Shown one piece after another: positions 1 through 5,033 of a DNA stretch of 5,033 nucleotides. This stretch comes from Rikenella microfusus. GTDB taxonomy: Bacteria > Bacteroidota > Bacteroidia > Bacteroidales > SZUA-534. How positions within the stretch are numbered: the stretch's first letter is position 1; every line of letters starts with the position of its first letter. The translations under genes and the position numbers were made by a program. The DNA lies in NCBI GenBank assembly GCA_020719105.1, contig DYQV01000219.1:1-5033 (forward strand). The letters run 5' to 3'. The notes below the pieces were generated by a model. That model saw nothing but the letters and a program-made list of their open reading frames with translations, was not told the origin of the DNA and ran no database searches.

Positions 1-413
1 ACTCCGCATCCTTCTTCCCCGTTTTTGAAAAAAAGTTTGAGATAATAGGGACCCGTCTTGCTGCAAACAAAATCAAAAGCTTTATATTCTTTATCTTCTG
101 CTGCATTGTAGTTTCCTCCAAAATTGGCAAAATCACTAGTTAATTCAATAATGGTAGAGCCTGGTTTTGATGCATCGTTACATACCAAAAACCGATAATG
201 ATTCCCTTTATTAAGCATCATGGAGAATTGGCCTTCGGAACGGGTTTTTAAATCTTTACAATCAGCAAAGCGGATTCTGAAATGTTTGATGTATTTTACT
301 TCACTGTTTGAGGCGCACTGGTCAATAAAGGCTTGATCACATTGTGCGGATGCATCGTTAATTAAATGCAGAAAAAAAATCAGGAATACCGATATGTAAA
401 ATAAGCGATGCAT
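1..413 (-). CDS. Secreted cysteine-rich protein of unknown function (3' end cut by window edge)
   Basis: The frame opens with ATG at 413-411 and stays open for 137 codons to the left edge, so the C-terminus is missing. Residues 1-23 form a classical signal peptide: a basic residue near the start, a hydrophobic core (FYISVFLIFFLHLI) and an A-S-A cleavage site before Gln24. Cys25 is not in a lipobox, so a lipoprotein is unlikely. The visible mature part has six cysteines (25, 33, 52, 78, 117, 136), which fits disulfide bonding outside the cytoplasm. From about residue 60 the pattern (GQFSMMLNKG, HYRFLVCND, FDFVCSKTGPYYLKLFF, then GCG) suggests a small all-beta sandwich, loosely like bacterial PPC-type domains; that is inference from pattern only. 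I do not recognise a named family. An ATG four bases upstream (417-415) is out of frame and hits a stop after 19 codons, so the start at 413 is preferred. It follows the 297-residue gene by 30 bp and is probably co-transcribed with it. Confidence 0.8.
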   Translation of the reverse strand, partial: MHRLFYISVFLIFFLHLINDASAQCDQAFIDQCASNSEVKYIKHFRIRFADCKDLKTRSEGQFSMMLNKGNHYRFLVCNDASKPGSTIIELTSDFANFGGNYNAAEDKEYKAFDFVCSKTGPYYLKLFFKNGEEGCG

Positions 414-417
414 GCAT

Positions 418-425
418 CAAAAATA
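418..425 (-). promoter_or_regulatory. TATTTTTG box just upstream of the left-edge gene (doubtful promoter)
   Basis: On the minus strand this octamer matches the Bacteroidota -7 consensus TAnnTTTG perfectly. It ends only four bases before the ATG at 413. Transcription from it would start at or next to the start codon and give a nearly leaderless mRNA. No clear -33 TTG was found at a suitable distance. In such AT-rich sequence a chance match is quite possible, and the gene can also be read from the upstream gene's transcript. Confidence 0.2.
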
Positions 426-443
426 GTAAAATAATTTAGCTTT

Positions 444-1337
444 TTAATTTTTCAATTTTTCTTGTTCTAAGGCATCTAAGTCCAATTTAATAACAAAATG
501 CTCATATACAAAGCTTATTTTTTTATCAAGTTTGTTTAGTTCATTCAATGTAAACCTAATTTTGAAAGGAGCTCCTTCTTCTGGTGTGTAGGGCATTACC
601 TTTCCCGTTTGATCAATTGCCATGGGATCGTAAAAGATGGGAATGCCATTTACATTAATCTCAGCTCCTGATTTTAAATCGCGCAATTCTGCAGGAGTAA
701 TTTGGATAACACCTCCATTTTTTGGATCAAAATTCAGGGCATTTTTTAAACCATAATTTGCCGATGTTTTTTCTTCATCTCCTTTAGGTATATACATTTC
801 TTTTTTAACCAATACTTTAATGTAGTTTTCAAATTGTTCATCCCGGTAGATGTAGTAATTATCGCCAATTGTATATGCATCTAACTTATAAAACTGTGAT
901 TCAATTTTTTTACATCCTTTGGGTGTTTCAGAACAATCAACTTTAGTTATTTCGCCTGTTTTGAGATTGATTTTTTTAAACATATTCCGATAGATGTCAT
1001 AATTAACATAAAAAAACTCTCCGGATTCATCAAAACTACTATTGTAAAGTTCACATCGGTTATCGTCAAGTTTAATTTTATACTTTTCGTCCCAACTATA
1101 CAGGTTATATACTATTAAATACACAAAGGAAGATTTTTCTCCTCTGAAAGTCGCCACTAAATAATTACCAAATTCATCAACCATTAGCTCAAGCACTTCG
1201 CTCTTTTTAAATTCAGGTCCTTTAATGCGGTATTGAAACCGATACCCTTTTTCTGGTTTGTTTATTGGCTGATTTTGCGAAAATGCCGATCCTATATAAA
1301 TAAAAGATAGGAATAATGTTGCTAATAAGATTTTCAT
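444..1337 (-). CDS. Exported protein of unknown function, 297 residues
   Basis: The frame is complete, from ATG at 1337-1335 to TAA at 446-444. Residues 1-20 are a signal peptide (Lys2, hydrophobic core, cleavage near SAFS before Gln21), so the protein should leave the cytoplasm. No lipobox and no further membrane segment are evident. The mature part is rich in Tyr, Phe, Lys, Asp and Glu. It shows short motifs with a beta-propeller flavour: VDEFGNYLVA (53-62), FDESGEFFYVNYD (102-114) and NLKTGEITKV (124-133). The middle and end (LNFDPKNGGV at 201-210, IDQTGKVMPY at 241-250) resemble linkers between strands. Propeller-like folding is inference, since there are too few regular repeats to count blades. 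Only three cysteines are present (95, 135, 142), the last two possibly paired. No catalytic motif is recognisable and I do not assign a family. It lies 30 bp upstream of the secreted gene at the left edge and downstream of the glyQS terminator, so the two probably form their own small operon. Confidence 0.85.
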   Translation of the reverse strand: MKILLATLFLSFIYIGSAFSQNQPINKPEKGYRFQYRIKGPEFKKSEVLELMVDEFGNYLVATFRGEKSSFVYLIVYNLYSWDEKYKIKLDDNRCELYNSSFDESGEFFYVNYDIYRNMFKKINLKTGEITKVDCSETPKGCKKIESQFYKLDAYTIGDNYYIYRDEQFENYIKVLVKKEMYIPKGDEEKTSANYGLKNALNFDPKNGGVIQITPAELRDLKSGAEINVNGIPIFYDPMAIDQTGKVMPYTPEEGAPFKIRFTLNELNKLDKKISFVYEHFVIKLDLDALEQEKLKN

Positions 1338-1461
1338 GTGTTTATATTTTGTATGTTATTGATATAGAATCTATTGTTATTTTTTAAAATAATCATTTTC
1401 TGTTGGTGTGCTTTTTCTGCTCATGGGTATTTCATAGTATTAAATTTGATTTGGCTAAGCA
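1338..1461. other. Intergenic leader of the 297-residue gene; no clear promoter
   Basis: This AT-rich stretch should contain the promoter of the 444-1337 gene, because glyQS transcription is expected to end just before it. No TAnnTTTG box is present on the minus strand. The only visible symmetry is a small perfect inverted repeat, ATAGA-A-TCTAT at 1364-1374, lying 26 bp upstream of the start codon. It may be an operator, part of a degenerate promoter, or chance. Confidence 0.3.
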
Positions 1462-1511
1462 GTAAAAATATAAAATAATGCAATTAAGACCTCGTTTTTG
1501 AGACTTAATTG
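1462..1511 (-). terminator. Intrinsic terminator after glyQS
   Basis: CAATTAAG (1481-1488) and CTTAATTG (1504-1511) are perfect inverted repeats. Inside them CTC (1491-1493) can pair with GAG (1500-1502) across a GTTTTT loop, with a small asymmetric bulge between the two helices. Read on the minus strand, the hairpin begins 11 bp after the glyQS stop codon and is followed by a U-rich run (1480 down to 1462). This is the normal layout of a rho-independent terminator. On the plus strand the sequence after the hairpin is not U-rich, so it looks one-directional. The outer stem is AU-rich, so strength is uncertain. Confidence 0.7.
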
Positions 1512-1522
1512 TATTGAAAATA

Positions 1523-3076
1523 TTAGTTCACTTTTTTAAGCAAATTGGTCATGCTGGTTTTTTCAATAACTATCTGCTTTACCTTTTCAACAGGAATTCT
1601 TTCTTGTTCCATGGTGTCTCTGTTCCTAATAGTCACTGTATTGTTTTGCAACGTTTCATGATCTACCGTAATGCAAAAAGGTGTTCCAATGGCGTCTTGT
1701 CTTCTATACCTTTTACCGATAGAATCTTTTTCCTCATAAATACAATTCACTTCATATTTTAGTTCATCTAAAATTTGGGTTGCTTTTTCAGGAAGGCCAT
1801 CTTTTTTCATTAGCGGCAGAATGGCTAGTTTTACCGGAGCTAATTCAGGGGGAATCCGTAAAACGATGCGTTGATCGGTTTTGCCGTCTTCTTGTTGTAT
1901 TGTTTCTTCGTGGTAAGCATTCGATAAAATGGAAAGAAACATGCGATCAAGACCAATAGATGTTTCAATTACAAAAGGCACATAGTTTTCATTTAATTCC
2001 GGATCGAAGTATTGCATTTTTTTACCGCTGAATTTTTGATGTTGACTCAAGTCAAAATCAGTCCGGGAGTGAATACCTTCCAATTCTTTGAATCCCATGG
2101 GGAAATCGAATTCAATATCTACTGCGGCATTGGCATAATGGGCTAATTTATCGTGATTGTGAAAACGGTATTTTTTTGGATCAAATCCAAGGGCATTGTG
2201 CCATTTTAACCGGGTAGCTTTCCAAGTCCCGAACCAGGTTAATTCCTCACCGGGACGAACAAAAAACTGCATTTCCATTTGTTCGAATTCGCGCATACGG
2301 AAAATAAATTGACGGGCAACAATTTCATTGCGGAATGCTTTCCCAATTTGGGCAATACCAAACGGTATTTTCATACGTCCGCTTTTCTGAACATTCAAAT
2401 AATTAACAAAAATTCCCTGTGCGGTTTCCGGTCTCAGATAGATGATATTTGCCTCATCAGTAACCGAACCCAGTTTTGTTTCAAACATCAGGTTAAATTG
2501 GCGTACATCCGTCCAATTTTTTGAACCGGAAATGGGACAAACAATCTCACAATCTTCAATAATATTTTTTATTTCAACTAGGTTATCAGCTTCAAGAGCA
2601 GCCACAAAGCGTTTTTTTATGGCATCAATTTTTTCTTGGTTGGCAATAACCCGTTGGTTGGTTGCTCTGAATTGAGGCTCATCAAAAGAAGCACCAAACT
2701 TTTCAACTGCTTTTTCAATTTCCTTATCGATTTTTGCTTCAAATTTGGCCATATGTTCTTCAATAAGCACATCGGCCCGATATCTTTTTTTAGAATCTTT
2801 GTTATCAATCAAAGGATCGTTGAAGGCTCCTACATGACCCGATGCTTTCCAAACCGTTGGATGCATAAAAATGGCAGAATCAATTCCCACAATGTTCTCG
2901 TGAAGGCGAACCATGGAATCCCACCAATACTTTTTTATATTGTTTTTAAGTTCAGCACCGTGTTGTCCGTAATCATAAACCGCACTTAATCCATCGTAAA
3001 TCTCACTCGATTGAAAAATGAACCCATATTCTTTTGAATGGGCAATAATTTTTTTTAATAGATCCTCTTGAGCCAT
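1523..3076 (-). CDS. glyQS: Glycine--tRNA ligase, dimeric class II type
   Basis: This cytoplasmic enzyme attaches glycine to tRNA-Gly using ATP. It is the single-chain homodimeric type (also annotated glyS), not the alpha2-beta2 type. The 517 residues match the usual length of roughly 500-515. The N-terminal block (residues about 49-90: YWWDSMV, GIDSAIFMHP, WKASGHVGAFNDPL) is the family signature around class II motif 1. Residues 95-200 form the variable insertion. YLRPETAQGIFVNY (213-226) is the conserved active-site stretch. Motif 2 is FRNE (248-251) with REFEQMEMQFF (262-272). ELEGIHSRTDFDL (331-343) is the glycine-pocket region. Motif 3 is GLDRMFLSIL (375-384). From about residue 408 (IPPELAPVKLAILPL) to 505 is the C-terminal anticodon-binding domain, with GKRYRRQDAIGTPFCITVD at 454-472. 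The ATG start precedes the conserved N-terminus directly. The gene is divergent from nadB and ends in its own terminator. No T-box leader is seen. Confidence 0.97.
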   Translation of the reverse strand: MAQEDLLKKIIAHSKEYGFIFQSSEIYDGLSAVYDYGQHGAELKNNIKKYWWDSMVRLHENIVGIDSAIFMHPTVWKASGHVGAFNDPLIDNKDSKKRYRADVLIEEHMAKFEAKIDKEIEKAVEKFGASFDEPQFRATNQRVIANQEKIDAIKKRFVAALEADNLVEIKNIIEDCEIVCPISGSKNWTDVRQFNLMFETKLGSVTDEANIIYLRPETAQGIFVNYLNVQKSGRMKIPFGIAQIGKAFRNEIVARQFIFRMREFEQMEMQFFVRPGEELTWFGTWKATRLKWHNALGFDPKKYRFHNHDKLAHYANAAVDIEFDFPMGFKELEGIHSRTDFDLSQHQKFSGKKMQYFDPELNENYVPFVIETSIGLDRMFLSILSNAYHEETIQQEDGKTDQRIVLRIPPELAPVKLAILPLMKKDGLPEKATQILDELKYEVNCIYEEKDSIGKRYRRQDAIGTPFCITVDHETLQNNTVTIRNRDTMEQERIPVEKVKQIVIEKTSMTNLLKKVN

Positions 3077-3101
3077 ATCTGGTTATTTAATAATCAATTG
3101 C

Positions 3102-3109
3102 CAAAAATA
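3102..3109 (-). promoter_or_regulatory. Proximal -7 box for glyQS
   Basis: The minus strand reads TATTTTTG, a perfect match to the Bacteroidota -7 consensus TAnnTTTG. It ends 25 bp before the glyQS ATG and would give a leader of about 20 bases. No TTG occurs at the usual 17-23 bp upstream; the nearest one (complement of CAAA at 3141-3144) is 31 bp away. The identification therefore rests on the -7 box and its position. Confidence 0.45.
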
Positions 3110-3218
3110 TAAGAATTGTTGGCTATTTAAAAATTTATTTCAAATCAGGGGAAAAAAACATCATAGACCTTAACTTAGGTTGGCCTACACAAAAATCAAA
3201 GTTAGATTATAAGAATTG
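3108..3218. repeat. Pair of 11-bp direct repeats exactly 100 bp apart
   Basis: TATAAGAATTG occurs at 3108-3118 and again at 3208-3218, identical over 11 bases and different on both sides. Read on the minus strand, each copy lies at or just upstream of a TAnnTTTG box pointing at glyQS. On the plus strand the second copy also contains the candidate -33 TTG of the distal nadB promoter. The pair could be binding sites for one regulator or a chance match in AT-rich DNA. Confidence 0.4.
3197..3204 (-). promoter_or_regulatory. Distal -7 box candidate for glyQS
   Basis: The minus strand reads TAACTTTG, a full TAnnTTTG match, 120 bp upstream of the glyQS start. No TTG was found at standard -33 spacing. 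It lies back-to-back with the distal nadB candidate, so use of one could hinder the other. It may be a second, longer-leader promoter or a chance match. Confidence 0.3.
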
Positions 3219-3242
3219 AAGAAAGATATTTGGTTACCTTTG
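3216..3242 (+). promoter_or_regulatory. Distal promoter candidate for nadB
   Basis: TTG (3216-3218) is followed after 16 bp by TACCTTTG (3235-3242), a perfect TAnnTTTG box. The spacing is slightly shorter than usual for Bacteroidota. Transcription from here would give a leader of about 120 bases before the GTG start, long enough for leader-based control, though no riboswitch fold is recognisable. Confidence 0.4.
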
Positions 3243-3310
3243 TATTCGTTTGATAGGGTGTTGCTTTTAAATTGATTAGTTTAATGCGGTATTATTCTAT
3301 TTAATTGCAA

Positions 3311-3341
3311 CTGTAGAAGATTTTTGAAAGTAATATTTTTG
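3311..3341 (+). promoter_or_regulatory. Proximal promoter candidate for nadB
   Basis: TATTTTTG (3334-3341) is a perfect TAnnTTTG box that ends 26 bp before the nadB start. A degenerate -33 element, CTG (3311-3313), sits at a good distance (20 bp). The octamer and its distance from the gene nearly mirror the proximal glyQS box on the other strand. The implied leader is about 20 bases. Confidence 0.42.
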
Positions 3342-3367
3342 AAATAATTTAAAAATAGAAGAAATCC

Positions 3368-4966
3368 GTGAAAAAGGAATTTGACTTTTTAGTTGTTGGC
3401 TCTGGGGTTGCTGGATTATCGTTTGCCATTAAAGTGGCTGAATTTGGAACGGTTGCTATTGTAACCAAATCAAAATTAGCTGATACCAATACTGCCTTGG
3501 CTCAAGGTGGAATTGCCGCGGTAACTTATTTACCCGATAATTTTGAAAAGCACATTGAAGACACGTATATTGCCGGCGACAGATTTTCAAATAAAGAAGT
3601 TGTGCGCATCGTTGTGGAAGAAGCTCCCCAAAGGATTCAGGAGTTAATTGACTGGGGAACTCAATTTGATAAAAATAAATCAGGCCAGTATGACTTAGCC
3701 AGTGAAGGGGGACATTCTGAAAAAAGAATTCTTCATCATAAGGATAACACCGGTTGGGAGATCCAAAGGGCACTTATTGATTATGTCAAAACCCATCGGA
3801 ACATAACTATTTTTGAAAATTATTTTTCGGTAGAATTAATAACTCAGCATCATCTGGGGAAGACGGTACATAGGAGCAACACCAATATTGAATGTTATGG
3901 TGCTTATGTTCTAAATATGGAAAAAGGGTTGGTTGAGACCTTTTTAGCAAAAAAAACCATGATTGCTACCGGCGGTACCGGTAATTTATATCAAACAACC
4001 ACAAATCCTGAAATTGCTACAGGTGATGGCGTTGCCATGGTTTATAGGGCTAAAGGAATTGTTGAGAATATTGAATTTGTTCAATTTCACCCCACTTCAT
4101 TATATAATCCAACAGAGAAACCCTCATTTTTAATTACAGAAGCAATGAGAGGGTTTGGAGCTATTTTGAGAAATAGGCAAGGTAAAGAATTTATGCAGAA
4201 ATACGATAGGAGAGGAGCTTTGGCTCCCAGAGATATTGTATCGAGAGCTATTGATAATGAATTAAAGTTTTACGGGGATGATTTTGTTTATCTTGATTGT
4301 CGGCATCTAGATGGTGTCTCATTGAAAGATCATTTTCCGAATATTTCAGCCAAATGCCTTTTATTAGGGATAGACATTGCAAGGGATCTTATTCCTGTTG
4401 TGCCAGCAGCTCATTATCAGTGTGGAGGAGTAAAAGTTGATTTGAATGGGGAATCCCACATTAAGCATCTTTATGCGTCCGGTGAGGTTGCATCAACAGG
4501 TTTGCATGGCGCAAACCGTTTGGCTTCTAATTCTTTGAGCGAGGCGGTTGTTTTCTCGCACCGAGCGGCCATGCATGCCATTGATTGTTTTAAAAATCAA
4601 ACCATTTGTAAGGCGATTCCTGAATGGAATTTTGAAGGTACTACTATGCCAGAGGAGATGGTGTTGATAACACAAAACTATAAAGAAACTCAGATGATTA
4701 TGAGTAATTATGTGGGAATTGTACGTTCCAATCTTAGGTTAGAACGTGCAATGAAACGGCTTAAAATTATTTTCGAAGAAACTGACGAGTTATATAAAAA
4801 ATCAACCTTATCACAGTCGTTGTGTGAACTTCGGAATTTAATAAATGTGGCCTATTTAATTATTAAAGGGGCGCAGAATCGTAAAGAAAGCTTAGGACTT
4901 CATTATAATATTGATTATCCACCTAAAAATGAACCCCAAACCATGAACAATATTTCGGAACTTTAA
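3368..4966 (+). CDS. nadB: L-aspartate oxidase (quinolinate synthetase B)
   Basis: This FAD enzyme of the cytoplasm oxidises L-aspartate to iminoaspartate, which NadA condenses with dihydroxyacetone phosphate to quinolinate in de novo NAD synthesis. At 532 residues it is full length (E. coli NadB is about 540). GSGVAG (11-16) is the dinucleotide-binding loop. TNTALAQGGIAAV (40-52) contacts FAD. EGGHS (113-117), QFHPTS (239-244), APRDIVSRAI (286-295), PAAHYQCGG (347-355) and GANRLASNSLSEA (381-393) follow in the order of the succinate dehydrogenase/fumarate reductase flavoprotein family. Residues matching the known active-site Glu, His, Arg, His and Arg are all present (113, 241, 288, 349, 384). 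The helical C-terminal domain runs from about 430 to 520. It has RKESLGLHY (505-513) where most family members read ESRG. The start is GTG: an in-frame TAG lies at 3356-3358, and the FAD loop begins at residue 11, so no other start fits. No Shine-Dalgarno is obvious beyond a weak AGAAG. It is divergent from glyQS; nadA is not in the window. Confidence 0.96.
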   Translation: MKKEFDFLVVGSGVAGLSFAIKVAEFGTVAIVTKSKLADTNTALAQGGIAAVTYLPDNFEKHIEDTYIAGDRFSNKEVVRIVVEEAPQRIQELIDWGTQFDKNKSGQYDLASEGGHSEKRILHHKDNTGWEIQRALIDYVKTHRNITIFENYFSVELITQHHLGKTVHRSNTNIECYGAYVLNMEKGLVETFLAKKTMIATGGTGNLYQTTTNPEIATGDGVAMVYRAKGIVENIEFVQFHPTSLYNPTEKPSFLITEAMRGFGAILRNRQGKEFMQKYDRRGALAPRDIVSRAIDNELKFYGDDFVYLDCRHLDGVSLKDHFPNISAKCLLLGIDIARDLIPVVPAAHYQCGGVKVDLNGESHIKHLYASGEVASTGLHGANRLASNSLSEAVVFSHRAAMHAIDCFKNQTICKAIPEWNFEGTTMPEEMVLITQNYKETQMIMSNYVGIVRSNLRLERAMKRLKIIFEETDELYKKSTLSQSLCELRNLINVAYLIIKGAQNRKESLGLHYNIDYPPKNEPQTMNNISEL

Positions 4967-5026
4967 GGGATGAAGATTGCTAATGCAACAACTAAATTGT
5001 TTAAAAGAAATTAAAAACTACTACTA

Positions 5027-5033
5027 ATGAAAA
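5027..5033 (+). CDS. Possible start of the next gene, cut by the window edge
   Basis: ATGAAAA at the right edge follows an A-rich stretch 60 bp after the nadB stop, a context typical of Bacteroidota starts. Only Met-Lys and one base are visible, so nothing can be said about the product. No terminator with a U-run lies between nadB and this point (only a 4-bp TTGC/GCAA stem at 4977-4988), so co-transcription with nadB is possible. Confidence 0.35.

Noticed and set aside
1441..1448. Plus-strand TAAATTTG matching TAnnTTTG
   Set aside because: No plus-strand gene lies downstream, there is no -33 TTG at suitable spacing, and it sits next to the glyQS terminator; most likely a chance match.
1514..2989. 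Plus-strand open frames opposite glyQS (1514-1762, 2279-2524, 2442-2675, 2636-2989) and a short minus-strand one (2617-2808)
   Set aside because: All lie within the highly conserved glycyl-tRNA synthetase coding region in other frames, show no domain-like composition and have no start context.
3166..3190. Partial dyad around ACCTTAACTTAGGT in the glyQS-nadB spacer
   Set aside because: Only the outer four bases pair (ACCT/AGGT); the stem is too short to call an operator, terminator or structured RNA.
3456..4675. Minus-strand open frames inside nadB (3456-3773, 4493-4675)
   Set aside because: They are shadows of the NadB frame, which contains every expected family motif without interruption.
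4970..5014. 14-codon frame starting with ATG four bases after the nadB stop
   Set aside because: It is too short and has no recognisable composition or ribosome site; the frame beginning at 5027 is a more typical start.
1..5033. Mobile element, CRISPR, toxin-antitoxin, phage or defence system
   Set aside because: No terminal inverted repeats, regularly spaced repeats, transposase or recombinase motifs, or small paired genes were found; the window is explained by housekeeping and exported-protein genes.

Overview
This 5,033-bp AT-rich window reads as ordinary chromosome of a member of the Bacteroidota, probably a Flavobacteriia-like lineage. The assignment rests on three things. The -7 promoter boxes have the TAnnTTTG form typical of the phylum. 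There are almost no Shine-Dalgarno sequences. Secreted proteins of unknown function sit beside housekeeping genes. No mobile element, CRISPR array, tRNA, rRNA or defence module is visible.

Layout: (1) Positions 1-1337, minus strand, hold two genes for exported proteins of unknown function. The upstream one (444-1337) is complete. The downstream one (1-413) runs off the left edge and is rich in cysteine. Only 30 bp separate them, so they probably share a transcript. (2) Positions 1338-1522 are intergenic and carry a good intrinsic terminator hairpin (1481-1511) that ends the next transcript. (3) Positions 1523-3076, minus strand, encode a full-length dimeric-type class II glycyl-tRNA synthetase. 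(4) Positions 3077-3367 form a 291-bp divergent control region with two TAnnTTTG boxes pointing each way and an 11-bp direct repeat spaced exactly 100 bp. (5) Positions 3368-4966, plus strand, encode L-aspartate oxidase (NadB), which starts with GTG. (6) At 5027, plus strand, another reading frame seems to begin but is cut off after seven bases.

Functionally, the two identifiable enzymes are core metabolism. Glycyl-tRNA synthetase charges tRNA-Gly for translation. NadB makes iminoaspartate for quinolinate synthase (NadA) in de novo NAD synthesis. No nadA or nadC lies inside the window. I see no convincing new biological system. The points most worth a second look are the mirrored promoter arrangement between glyQS and nadB, the secreted-protein pair, and one substitution in a motif near the C-terminus of NadB.
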